Assembly: GCA_026419785.1 (NCBI GenBank)
Contig: JAODTK010005043.1
Coordinates: 62,001-126,000, forward strand
Direction of reading: 5' to 3'
DNA length: 64,000 nt
Origin: Sclerodactyla briareus
Lineage: Eukaryota; Echinodermata; Holothuroidea; Dendrochirotida; Sclerodactylidae
A program made the position numbers and the translations under genes. Below the pieces are notes generated by a model. That model was given only the letters and a program-made list of their open reading frames with translations. It had not been told where the DNA came from and made no database searches. Position 1 is the first letter of the stretch, and every line of letters starts with the position of its first letter. Shown piece by piece: positions 46,641-63,889 of the stretch.

Positions 46641-47765
46641 ATCCAGTCATGGGGCCTGTTCACCATTATAGGCCTTTCCCGCTAGGAGTGGCCATCCGGG
46701 TTGACTCCAGGTAATATTCTAATATTACTGTTGCAGCTGGGAGAGAAAATGCCCGGTGATCTAAGAGTCCTAATGTTTAAAAAAAAATGTCCGCTTCGCG
46801 CCAGTTTATAATGGCGCTCCGCTTATACGGTCACATCATATTCCCGATCCCAGAATGTATATATGCAACAAATTAAATATTTCAATACGCAAAGGGGCAA
46901 CACCACTGATCGTTATTTGACGGTCGATATATGGAAGGAATCTGTTGATTCGTGATATTACCTATTTATCCGCGTAAATCTGGAGCAAGCTTTGATGCCG
47001 CGCCGATGGCGATGCGGAATCTACGTTTTGTGTGCCGATCATTGATGACAAACAACCTTCCATTATCATTGTGTTTTTTTCTCTAGGTCGCATCTATGAG
47101 ATTGCTGGCAGCTCTCTCTTTCCGACGGAGCGACCTTTATCGCGGATGCGCCTGCATCACCACATTTGTCGCTAGATGTGGGTAGGAGTAGTGGTGCATG
47201 AAGAAGGTAATTCGGAATATAGCAATAGGCAATGCGCAAATGCGAACCAAGGGCTGGTGGAGTGCGGGTGCGGGGTGAAGCGGTGTCATCTGGGCGTTCG
47301 TTACTCCTCAACGTTTGGGAAGTCCTCCCTACATGATGTTCTCTCCACACACAGAACGTTTCTCGTAACTGTCTCTGACCCCAAATTTCAGCCAGTAGAT
47401 ACGGCCCTTGCAATTGCGGTTTACTTAATTGTACGTGAGTCGAGGTAGGCTACTATTTCGGGGGGGGGGGGGGGGGGATGTGTGGCGTGCCCAAGCAACG
47501 CTTTGCTATTTATTGATGATAGGTAATATATAATAATCCTCGAGACTTTTATGGTCATATCATATCCATGTTTCTCTAGTGATAAAACCGCATCACAAAC
47601 ACACCTTTTACCTCAACACATTGTTTTGTTTTTTTGCTCGCTTGGGTGTTCTCGAGGAAGAGGAGAAGTTGGGGCTTGGGGAGGGGAAGAAAGGAAAATT
47701 TAGAGCACACGCTTTGAACAGCGCCTAGCTGCATCCGGTTGCCGGTTTGGGGGAGGGGGGGGGGG
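46641..47765. other. Intergenic; poly-G tract, no secure gene
   Basis: A pyrimidine-rich acceptor-like site (TTTTTTCTCTAG at about 47087) precedes a 32-codon open run, and a 115-codon - strand ORF overlaps it. Neither matches a family. A G18 run lies at 47460-47477. Confidence 0.35.
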
Positions 47766-47879
47766 GGTAATGATCCCGACACCTCAGCCCGGGCCCACCC
47801 GCTGTGAATGTCAGACGACGGATTCGAACCCCTATCTTCGGGTTGAATGGTCGTCGCGCTACCATTTTTGCCATCCATC
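47766..47879 (-). mobile_element. tRNA-derived SINE, family 1, copy C (internally deleted)
   Basis: On the - strand GGATGGCAAAAATGGTAGCGCG (A-box region) and GGGGTTCGAATCC (B box) are followed directly by GTCTGACATTCACAGCGGGT, GGGCTGAGGTGTCGGGATCATTAC. These are the distal blocks of copies A and B, so the central body is missing. A C-rich run follows. Confidence 0.7.
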
Positions 47880-47899
47880 GAGGCGCATATAGAGGTATA

Positions 47900-49330
47900 T
47901 TCAATTCAATTCAATTTATTTATCAATTCCGAACAAACATGAACATGTCAGTATCAGAAATAGCGAGATATTGTCGGGAACACAGCACTCATTCTTCTGA
48001 TAACACATACGGCCGGCTTCTCTGTTGCACAGACTATTGATTTGGGAAACTCTGCTTATCAGATTGTTCTTGATCTTTATATTCACCTCATCCAATCACT
48101 TTTCGAGTGTATTGGAAGAGAATGACTATCGTTTTTGGCAACATTCAAGGACATAGTTTATTACAGCAAAGTCAATCGTACACAGTGACAAGCTCATTGC
48201 TGACTTCTCGTATAGCGTGTTATAAGGTCATTGGTTGGATAGTATGTGGATCATCATCCAACATAGTGGAAGACAATTTGCGTTGATGATGCTTCTATAT
48301 CCATCTTGATATAATGAATAGTAGAAGACCCAGAATGGAGCCCTGAGGAACACCACAAACAACATTTTTGGAGACCGGAACTAGCTGAATCCATGTTGAC
48401 ATATTGAAGGCGATTAGTAAGTAACTTGTTATCCAATCATGTGCAACCATAATTATATAGTTTATGGAGCAAAAAAACATGGCCAACAGTGTCAAATGCC
48501 TTTGATAAATCAAGAAATATTCCAATGGCACATTTCTTTTCCTCCCCCAGGGGGGGCACCGTGCATGACATCGTCTATAACATTAGCAATTGCCATATAC
48601 GTGGCGTGCTTCTCACGAAAACATATTATATTGATTATTCGAGAGAACATTGTATTTAGTGAGAAAATGATTTTTGGGAAGAACTGGAAGTATGGACTTT
48701 GTCGATAATTGTTACCGTCAACTAATTTAGGATCACCTGCCCTAAGAATAGTAACTACTTCTGCAATTTCTGATTTTTGGGGAAAACACCTGTTTCTAAA
48801 GAAGGTTAAGTATGTAAGAAACAATGGGAGCGACTGAGTGTACACTTGCTCTGAAGACATCCGGTGGTATTCGTTCAAAGTCTGGACTTTTCCCATTTGA
48901 CGTTGATATTATTACTTTTGTGACTTCAGCTCTATCTACTTCAGTTAGATACCAGTACATTGTGTTTTGGTTATTATAACTTTTCGGGAAATCAGAAAAT
49001 GATTGTTATTATTGTTAATATCTTATGTTACTTGCCAATGTTGGCCCAATATTAATGAAATACTTATTGAATGCCTCGGTAATGCTTTCGTTCCTAATCG
49101 GCCAGTTTCTGTCGTAATTCTTTAATTACGTTTTCCTATCTCTCTTTTGTAACATATTGTTGATAACTCCCATGTTTTCTTGATGTTACCAACATTATTC
49201 TCAAGTTGATCATGAAGTACTCTTCCTTAGTTTTTAATGAGAGAATTCAGTTCAATTATATATACACATACTTTTCTCTTACTGAGAGAAAGGCAAAAAT
49301 GGGAACGTATATCCTGTATATGTATTTTTG
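47900..49330 (-). mobile_element. Non-LTR retrotransposon (CR1/jockey-like) reverse transcriptase, decayed, with 3' tail
   Basis: In - strand order: linker NVGNIKKTWEL and KREIGK (about 49150-49215), PIRNESITEAFNKYFINIGP (ending near 49030), then RT motifs FPQKSEIAEVVTILRAGDP (about 48735-48790), AIGIFLDLSKAFDTVGHV (48476-48530) and VVCGVPQGSILGLLLFII (48306-48363). The F/YADD catalytic block is not intact. The 3' end is a TGAATTGAATTGAAT tandem tail (47900-47920), typical of this LINE class. Four ORFs on this strand are its pieces. The endonuclease is absent or too eroded beyond 49330. Confidence 0.88.
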
Positions 49331-51564
49331 CGTTTGATCGATTTGAGCAATCGACCTGATGTTAGCCATGGTGCTACTTTTTTCGATTCCGTATCTTTTT
49401 AAAAGGACAATGTTTTCTGCATAGAGGCAGTTACCACGCCTATAAATGCGTCACAACGCGATCAACATCTTCAATCGTCCACCATATCTGAACAGATCCT
49501 ATTCTTGTCTTGTCTTGTCGTCCTACTATGGCAACACCAACAGTGTTACACTGGGGGACATACCTGCACCAGCTTAAAGACCTGACGATGAACCATCTCT
49601 ACATGTCAGAAAGGACTGTGGACTTGTGTTCTTCTGATGGCCTTGAAAGCACATTTGTTTCAATCTGAAATTGTTCTTGGCCAAAATGACCACTTGAAAG
49701 CATCTGTCGACTATAAATCAGCTTTCGAAAAGTAGAGTGTGTATGTCTGCACAAATAGGGAGGGGGTGTCCGATGGACGAAAAACATGTTCATTCATCGT
49801 AATGGAGCTGCCTATACCTCATTAGTGCAATGCGGGCAGACAGCGGTGCCGAGTGCGGTTTATTCGACGACGTTTAGAGGACAACTGCAGGCTTGGATAC
49901 AACAGAGTTTTTATCGTGGAGAATGGAAAACTCCATCTATAGGTCCAAACCCTTATCCTATGTGGAGTTATTGGCCTTCAAAGTTTTGGCCATTAAGCGG
50001 CGAAATTGGGGAGAATCCATTGCGCATACCGCAATTGACTCACACATGGACCACACGGAATGTATTTTTCATTTGTTTGAATAAGTCAGCATTTAGCCAA
50101 TTATGTGTTGGCCTTTCTCTCACCAAAGTAACCATCAACAACTACCACCACTACAGAACCCTCCCATCGACTAAAATGCTTTTCGAAGTGAAACTGATGT
50201 TTGCATTTCAAGAAAACAAAGAATGTTCGCAGGGTTGTGCAAGTATGTCATCATTATATTGCCTGATGGATGATGCCTTTCGATCTTGCGCAATACACAT
50301 GCTTCAACAATACGCCAAATTTTTGAAGACTGTACTCCTGTAACGGAAATCCTATAAACTTACTTCCGGTTTGAACTGACGCATTCAGTTATCGAGCTAT
50401 TACATTAGCCCCTTTTATGAATCATCCCTGGCAGTTGTCCTTTAAACTTGTAAAATATGTTCATTTGTCTCCCATTGTCCATATGTGTGGTGTCCTAAAT
50501 AGGAAGTTTGAGGTTTCTTCGTCTCTTGGCGATATAATTTTGAGCCACTGCTTGTAAACGTGGCCATCGCATTGTTTTCGCATTTTCGCTGAAAACACAC
50601 CACTCGTGCCAATCGCCATGCACGTCGTCCATCGCGACGAGTAAAAAAACGTTCTTCCCACGTGCGAGATAATGAAAGATATCAAATCAAACGGGTTATC
50701 GACTTCAAAGAAGAGAGGAGGAAACAACAAAAATACTCGAATTATGTGTTCTTTCTTATTTTGTTGGCTGTCGTTCTGTGATAAGGAACGCCTTTGAAGT
50801 GTCCTCCGCTAGAAAAAAGGAGCCAGCCTGTCTGGTGTGATAGCTTGAACGCATTAGAATTGCTGGCTTCAGAGGGCTAATTACCATAACTAATATGCTG
50901 CAAACGGACCCTGCGCGAATCGGCGCGATGGGCGATGTAACGAGCTTGCTATGTGAAACTGATTTCAGTTACTTCATCCCCCGTAAAACGTGAATGAAAG
51001 CCTCGTGTGTGTTTGAACGAGGGGGTTCTGAATCTTGATTACAGTGGGCGTACGGTGTTTATTAACTGTTAGATATATTCGCAAACTGGTAAAGGTAGGC
51101 TCGTGACAGTCCAGAAAATATATGTACTTTGCACACCGTAAGAGCCGACTAAAAGAAGGAATGTAATATTTCCGGCCATCGGTTCACAGAAGGTTGACTG
51201 ATTGGTAGTTCGGAGACAGTGACACGATGGTTGTCGAAATTTGAAGGGAGAGACCTAACATGATCGCCAGCACGGCGACAATAGAGGGAGAGTGGAAGGG
51301 AGCATGACCCATTACTTTTTTTTAGAAGGCAAAATCTCATAAATTATAGAAAAAATGATAAGGTTCTGGGCAATTATAGGCGGCCTGAAGGTGTAGATTC
51401 TGCAACCCCACTTTGTCAAGTCAGTCGCCACGCCTAATCGTCACATGACTGAGCTTTTGATACCGAGGCTCAGATCGATTAAAAAAAATCCACCCGGGTT
51501 CCCCGGGTCGCGAAAATTGATAAGTAACCAACGAAATTGTGTCATTGTCCAACTCGTATATGTT
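49331..51564. other. Intergenic; long unrecognised ORF at 49786-50343 (+)
   Basis: The 185-codon ORF beginning MFIHRNGAAYTSL is the longest non-repetitive frame in the window. It has no recognisable domain, signal or codon bias, and its length is close to the chance expectation. The rest is unremarkable. Confidence 0.3.
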
Positions 51565-51962
51565 AATGATAATAATAATAAGCTGAACTAATAATAATAT
51601 CTAGGGTGCCTATATAGCGCTTTTCAACGTGATCAAAGCGCTTCACAGATATACCCCTGATCATTAGTGACTTGTCACACCTGTACTATATTCATATAAC
51701 CGCACCTTCGTCTTGTTAACTCCCGACGCACCATTTTCAGTGCACCACTTCATCGTGTCCCGGGGACTTCCAATAGGGTGCAGCCACATTCGAGACAAGC
51801 CTACTGATGACAAGTCACCTCACAAGGTGCCCATTTTACATGTGGGAGACATGCCTTGTCTAAGGGCACTGCGGAAAAAAGCCCGCGGGCTTCGCGGAAT
51901 TCGAACTCACGATCTCCGGGTCACAAGTCTGCAGCTCTGCCGACTGAGCTAATCCACCTCCT
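51565..51962 (-). mobile_element. tRNA-derived SINE, family 2, nearly full length
   Basis: The - strand 5' end has a tRNA-like head: GGATTAGCTCAGTCGGCAGAGC (good A box), a CTTGTGA anticodon loop, and GAGTTCGAATTC (B box). The body includes a GCCC(T)TAGACAAGGC element and an AAGCGC...GCGCTATATAG palindrome-like block near 51610-51650. It ends in an (ATT)n tail (51565-51600). The anticodon stem is mispaired, so it is not a functional tRNA. Confidence 0.8.
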
Positions 51963-53065
51963 CCACCCCTTTTGAAATTTACCCTTCCCCCTGAATCGCG
52001 ACAATTTACAAGTGTCGAGTGAATATTGACAAAAGAAAAACAAATAATTATGGTGAAGAAGCAGTAGCAAACTAAAGGTGTCACTGAAATTACTCACACA
52101 AAATCGCACAAAAGGCAATGAGCTCAGCCCTGCACTTTCACAAGTGTGAGTATAGGGAAAAGAAAGAGAAAATAGAGAAATACACATGTCAAACCTCCTA
52201 ATGACTGCCTGTTTCTCTGACGTTCAGGAGTTCTCCTACAGGAGTCCAGGCGGAGAGAGTAGCCTCTCAACCACCCCCTCACCCCCCTCTCCATCTCTCT
52301 CTCCCTCTCCCTCTCCCATTCCCTCCTTTTGCCCTCAGCAAAATGTGGACTGCTCACTACTGTCAACCACAGGCGTCAATTCATCTTCAAGAAGTGGGGG
52401 GGGGTGACCGAAGTGGGGGGGGGGGAAGACCTTGCCGCCAAGAAAAATTACTGTGTGAAAAAATGAGAATCAATGGGAGCATCCTCAAACTGTGTGGGGG
52501 ACACGTCCCCCCGCCCCCCCCCCCCCCAGGTTTGTTCGCCCATGCTGTCAACGACAAACTGATAACCATACATCAGTCAATCAGGAGATAGGTGTATCCT
52601 TGGTAATGGAAAGTCGGAAAAGGAATGAAATAAAGATGTGCATAGGCTAGTTGAAGGCGTACAACCTTCTAATTTTCATTCAACTTCAATCCCACACTCT
52701 GGACATTTTTGGCCAGTTTCAACTTTGTTATCCATTAGGACGGTTAATATGTAACTGCCCAACCATTCCCCATCCCAATGTTGAATTTTTCCATATCCCA
52801 TTGAGACTGACATTGTCTCCCATTAGATTGATCAAATGGGAAGTACGCGCGGCGGACTACTCGCCTACTGCGATATCTATTTATCCGCGGAACATCAGTA
52901 TCACTAGATACTGCCGCAACCATATGTAATACACCGTCGCGTTATGGAACGATTCCGAAGCTGTTATATGAAGTCTGTTTCTGAAGAGCGCCAACGTTTC
53001 ACTGAAGTTGTTTTTTTTTGTTAGCTGCGGTAGCATCTCTTCAGTCATCATGTCTCTCCGTCCGT
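51963..53065. other. Intergenic, pyrimidine- and G-rich low complexity
   Basis: A CT-rich block (52262-52330), G9-10 runs (about 52397-52430) and a C14-like run (about 52508-52530). ORFs across these are artefacts; no gene is seen. Confidence 0.45.
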
Positions 53066-53380
53066 CCCGTTCGGTCGTTCTTTCGTTCGTTCTTTCGTTT
53101 TTGCGTTCGTTCGTTCGTCCATTAGTTAGTCATTTTGAAACTTGGTGGGTGTATAAGCCTGCCACTGGCTAGGCTGAGTTACATTTTTGGTTGCATCGGG
53201 TGATGAATTCTAAGTAAATCCAATTAATTACGCCATAGGTCCTTCATTCTACTTCTGAACCGTACATCCGCATGTTGAACTTGGAGGGTGGATGAAGCAT
53301 GCCATTGGCTAGGCGAGTTACAGTTTTTTGCATAGTGTGATTAGATTTCAATTAAATAGTCCAATTAATTACCCAATTTG
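53066..53380 (+). repeat. (TTCG)n-like block and two 140-bp repeat units
   Basis: A degenerate (GTTC)n run (53070-53122) is followed by two units sharing AACTTGG(T/A)GGGTG, GCCA(C/T)TGGCTAGGC and GAGTTACA, starting about 53133 and 53274. It is related in layout to the 40.4-kb tandem. Confidence 0.6.
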
Positions 53381-54384
53381 TCTACCCACAGTCCACGCCC
53401 TTCCCATGAACTCTCCGTGAGAGTGGTTCGTTTACATTACTCCACTCGAGATGCAGGGCTGTGGGACTGCGGGTTAGAGCGGGGACGGTTTAATTTGTTG
53501 TCAGCACTGAGGTGGTTGGAATACAGGCAAGGGGGATGATAGGCAGTTCTGTGGAAGATCTGTCGTCACCTTCTCATGATGTACTCATGAAGTTTTGTTG
53601 GATACATGAGTAATATACAGGCCTAGGAATGAGTTAGTGTGGTACTTATAGCAAATATTAGCAAATGTGGTAGACATGTTCCAAGCCATTCCAAGGTTAT
53701 GACAGATGTCAGTCAAGGTCAATTGAATGTGAACAAACAGTAAATGTGGATCGGTGAAGAACATGTGTATTCGCCACAGGAATTTTGCCGTCCGCAGCTA
53801 TCAAGACATTTCGACTCGCGCTTGTTCGCTCAACAGTCAACTTCTTTCAGATTTACGCAAATGTATTCCTAATAAAAAAGGAGACCATGCTGAGAGTAAA
53901 ATATATCATTCATTTGTCATGCAAATATTACGACTTTTTTGTACCAGGCCAAAAGGAGTATAAATTGTAGGCTACTTTGGTTTTTCATGTTTTAGGAAAT
54001 TTGGTGGTCTTTAAAGGTGGTTTGTCGTCTATAGTGCAATCGCCCTCTCCGTCGTTTTCATGACGCACGTGCTGGGTTCGGTTGCAGTTTGGTCGGAGTT
54101 AAAGTCCCATAGTACACTCTTAAAAGGTTGTGTATAATTGACACAACACTATGTACTAGCACAGGTTGATCCCGGGGTTGTGTAGAGAAGCTACATCAAC
54201 ATTGTGTATGTAAAATGTGTGAAAAAACCATGTGCAGATTTAACACAATGATCGCATATTTTTTACATTATAGCCTACCACAGGAGAGACAGGTACATAC
54301 CCTGCCGACCTAACAAAAGTGTCGGGATACGGACCATTTCTTGTATCCTTTTACATTGGTATATTTTTATTCATTATATTCTGG
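53381..54384. other. No gene recognised
   Basis: Intergenic. The ORF at 53754-53963 is not recognised. 54115-54250 contains several TTGTGTA/ACACAA segments in both orientations, a weak stem-forming region. Confidence 0.35.
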
Positions 54385-54960
54385 TATTCAAACTGAAGCA
54401 CGCCAGACGTCAGAACATGTGCTCGAAACGAGGGCAAAAATCGCCGCCAAATTATCGAACACGCGGGAGGACGAGTAATGATCACTCAATTGAACTAATA
54501 GCGGCCCCGAGCTGGAAGATGTTAAAATTTGGTAACTGAATCTCGAGGGTTGGATAAAATGGAAGAAGGATGTGTGATTGGAAGTTGGCTTGTGATAAGA
54601 CGCCGGGGCTCAATAAAATTTAAAAACAGAGACGAGTACTGAACATTGCTATTGATACGTCGATACGGCTGGTCAGTGTGTCGCCAATCAGCACTTGAGG
54701 CGTTTGTCCCTGTCCTCGTCCAGTCGTCTCAACAGGAATGGCATTTTAAAGAAAATGGAGTCTTCGATAACTCTTCCTGATCCCCAAAGAATAACTATAA
54801 ATACCCACACTGATAAAGGAACTAGGCGACACGGCCGGCAGGATCCTTTCTGTAGGAAGTGCCATATAAAAGTTAGGACTGGAATCAATAGTTTTTCATT
54901 CATTTTTGGCTCGGTGAACCGTGAAAAAACAAAACAGGCCTGACTGAAATCATTTTGATC
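54385..54960 (+). repeat. About 550-bp dispersed unit, copy 1 (copy 2 at 61955-62525)
   Basis: It aligns along its whole length with 61955-62525 in the same orientation. Islands of near identity include CGAAACGAG, CAATTGAACTAATAGCGG, GATTGGAAGTT, TTGCTATTGATA, GTCGATACGG, CAGTGTGTCGCCA and GAGGCGTT(T/C)GT, separated by diverged spacers. No transposon protein or terminus is seen. Confidence 0.75.
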
Positions 54961-55005
54961 CTTGCCGAAGGCACAGGAATCTATGCAATCATGCACCGTG
55001 CGTAT

Positions 55006-55045
55006 GTGTGGTGTGTCTGGTGTGTGGTGTGTGTGTGTGTGTGTG
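55006..55045 (+). repeat. (GT)n-rich microsatellite
   Basis: GTGTGTGG/GTGTGTGT repeats. The 120-codon - strand ORF ending here is partly repeat-derived. Confidence 0.85.
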
Positions 55046-55049
55046 GACA

Positions 55050-55290
55050 CCCCTTGTCAGACGATATCTAACTTATGCAAACTGGTATCAAGATTCAAAT
55101 TAGGTATGTGGGTTGCACATATGAGGGAGATGACCCCCTATGTTTGGGGTGCCCTCAAGTTCATCAGGTCACGAGAGGGGCAAGTTGTCAAAAAAGCTTG
55201 TCAGCCCGGATATCTAACAACGCGAGTATCTATCAAGTTCAAAGTGGGTAGGTGGGTGGTTAGCATGTAGAGTGAGATGAAACCCTAATG
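55050..55290 (+). repeat. Two tandem units, period about 146 bp
   Basis: GATATCTAAC recurs at 55063 and 55209, followed in both by ATCAAG(A)TTCAAA, GTGGGT and GAGATGA(C/A)(C/A)CCCTA. Confidence 0.6.
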
Positions 55291-55332
55291 TTTTGGTGTA
55301 GGTCAAGGTCATTCAAGGTCACCATAGGAATT

Positions 55333-55819
55333 CGTCATATATCTCGGCAACGAAACATTTTGGAGGACTGTCTTATGGTAAAGTTTCGTTCGTCTGGGTG
55401 AAATACATCTGTGACCGACTTTGACCTCATTTGACCTTTTGACCTCATTTGACCTTTTGACCTGGTGATTTTGCATGTTTTTTGTGTTGGACGGAAGCGT
55501 CTTGCTAAGACAAACAAAAAAGTCAATGACACTACCATACTACGATATTCTTATCACAAGCTATCTCAATGAATGTGGAAGGTCAAGACAGCTAAAATCG
55601 TCATATATCTCGGCAACGAAACATTTTGGAGGACTGTCGTAATGGAAGTTTCGTTTAAGTCTGGTGAAATGCATCTGGGACCGACTTTGACCTCATTTGA
55701 CCTTTTGACCTCATTTGACCTTTTGACCTCATTTGACCTTTTGACCTGGTGATTTTGCATGTTTTTTGTGTTGGACGGAAGCGTCTTGCTAAGACAAACA
55801 AAAAAGTCAATGACACTAC
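55333..55819 (+). repeat. Recent tandem duplication (266-bp period) with AGGTCA half-site arrays
   Basis: 55333-55535 and 55599-55819 are nearly identical, differing mainly by one extra 18-20-bp TTTTGACCTCATTTGACC unit in the second. The cores at about 55422-55463 and 55688-55745 contain five and seven TGACCT (AGGTCA) half-sites with alternating 4-nt and 2-nt spacing. Confidence 0.85.
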
Positions 55820-61951
<6,132 letters not shown>

Positions 61952-61954
61952 GCA

Positions 61955-62525
61955 GTGAGTGAAGCAGACGACCTCAGACATGTCAGACTGTTCTCCGAAA
62001 CGAGATTAAAATCGCACCCATATTATTGAACTGCGTGAAGGAGGGGCTATATCTTACTATTACCCAATTGAACTAATAGCGGATTGGCGGGGTAGACGTT
62101 AAAGTCTTGTAACAGCGATCTCAAGGGCCCATAAAATTGAAGGAAAAATGTAAATTGGAAGTTTGTCTGTAATCAGGGGTCGAGACTCAATTGAATTAGA
62201 AGGAAGAATAGAGCATCTGAATTGCTATTGATAGTCGATACGGACTGGCAGTGTGTCGCCAGCTATCACCGGAGGCGTTCGTTATCCGTCCTTGTCTCGA
62301 CAGCGGGATGTAAGTTCAAAGAAGCGAGATTTCATTTATTTCTCCTCATCCCCCAAATCAAATATCAATGCTTGTACCGAATTAGAAATATAGGCGCCTC
62401 GGTGGGAAGATCTCCTTCGCTATGAAGTGTTATAAAAAAAATTACGACCGATAATCGATATCATCAATCCATTTCGGCTCGGAAGCATCGTAAAATGTAA
62501 CCAGGCCTCAGAGATCACTTCTTCA
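61955..62525 (+). repeat. About 550-bp dispersed unit, copy 2
   Basis: Partner of 54385-54960, same orientation, with the island pattern described there. The right end shares TTTCGGCTCGG..ACCAGGCCT with TTTTGGCTCGG..ACAGGCCT of copy 1. Confidence 0.75.
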
Positions 62526-62882
62526 TCACTTTTAATTCTCGAGGCCAGAAGATAAAGCTGCATTGGACTTTCTTAATTTCATTGGTTGCCAAACCGCTTT
62601 GTTTATTTCCAGTTCGCTGGTGGAATCATAAAACTGATTGAAGGTTATATTACGAATACACAACACGTAGAGGCCTTCGGGCTACATGACTGTAATGTTC
62701 ATTGAAACGTCATAACATTCACTGATATCTTTTATCGAATTTTCAATATTTACAACATCAAACGTTAACTATAACGACATATATACATACACCGGAAAAT
62801 CGAATAGTTGGTTGCATTTGTATTTCCGACTGATCGATTTTGACCATAGAATTTATTGTAGTCACAAACTAAGTCTTCCTGA
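62526..62882. other. Short intergenic stretch
   Basis: AT-rich and no feature recognised. It may include further eroded LINE sequence. Confidence 0.4.
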
Positions 62883-63480
62883 TTAGCAGATTAGTTTGCA
62901 ACCGCTGTTCTTTTTCAGCATAGGGCAGCCCCAATATGTCGGTTGTTCCGCGTAGTTCTCCAGGAGAACTCTTTCAGCTCCGGGCATGAGTCGATTGTTC
63001 ATGATACGAACTAGGATCTTACCACCTGTCGCTGATTCCACGATGGTTTCCGCAATCAGATCGTTACCCTTTCTTTTGTAAGTATTCACGATTGTTGAGT
63101 GTATAAAGTCAGCAGGGATACTTTCTTTCACCCAGATATTGACAGGTAGTTGATGCAGTCACCCGGGACTTTATATAGCTCAGCTGGAATTCTTTTGGTC
63201 CAGCAGCCTCAATGTTCTTCATGCTTTTGATGGCCTTTTAGACTTCCACGAGTGTTGGAATTTCACTCAGGGGACATCGACAGGCGCTGTGGAATGCTGT
63301 TAGTATTATCACCGTCGAATACTACTGTCGAGAAGATCTGCGATGTGCTCCTTCCATCTAGAACTGATGTTGGCGCTGGTCTTCAGGATTGTGAGTTCCC
63401 GAGCAACCAAAGCAGTTCCCTTCTCTGGTCGGTCCGGGTCTGGGTTGTCGATTAGAGTACGATCGTTCCATGTCCAAGAG
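62883..63480 (-). mobile_element. RTE-type LINE reverse-transcriptase remnant
   Basis: In - strand order: RWKEHIADLLDSS (about 63350), a P-T-L-x-E-V-x-K-A-I-K-S-M-K-N stretch with AAGP (about 63190-63250), ESIPADFIHSTIVNTYKRKG and GGKILVRIMNNRLMP in the 82-codon ORF 62883-63131. This is the classic order of RTE/BovB-like polymerases (RWKEHF..LLN, V.KAI....KAPG.DGI.AE, (I)P.DW..A.I.P..KKGD, GKI..R.+..RL). The sequence degenerates after LLEN. No catalytic YADD segment is seen. Confidence 0.8.
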
Positions 63481-63889
63481 TCTCATTTCGTGATGTTTTG
63501 TCGGCCACATGATATTAGGTGATTCCTCTGGACACGACCTTCCGGACAGGATTGAGTTAAGCCGACTATGCCCAGAGCACTTTTTCTAGCCCCTTCCCGG
63601 TGCAGGGTGAGCAGAGAGGATCCTAAATGGGACTGCTCATACGTAAATACTGCTACCTAGGAGCTTCCAGCCACCACGAGCCTGCTCCCGGCGCCCTTTC
63701 CCGATCGCCGAAAGACTGTAACATATCCGGACTTCCAAGGTGACATCAGACCTCTCTCGCAACAATTCTATACGCCAATGTGTGTTGCCTGGCGTCGCGG
63801 ACATTCCATACCAATGTCAAATACGAATATTTTATTCATGGATTAGAGGGCCTTTCGTTTCACTATTTCCTTGAGTTTCCCAATGTTCT
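63481..63889. other. Junction between two opposed LINE remnants
   Basis: No ORF of note. May contain eroded 5' sequence of the RTE-type element on the - strand. Confidence 0.35.

Noticed and set aside
51890..51962. A functional tRNA gene (Thr-like anticodon loop)
   Set aside because: The anticodon stem is mispaired and the sequence continues into a SINE body and (ATT)n tail.
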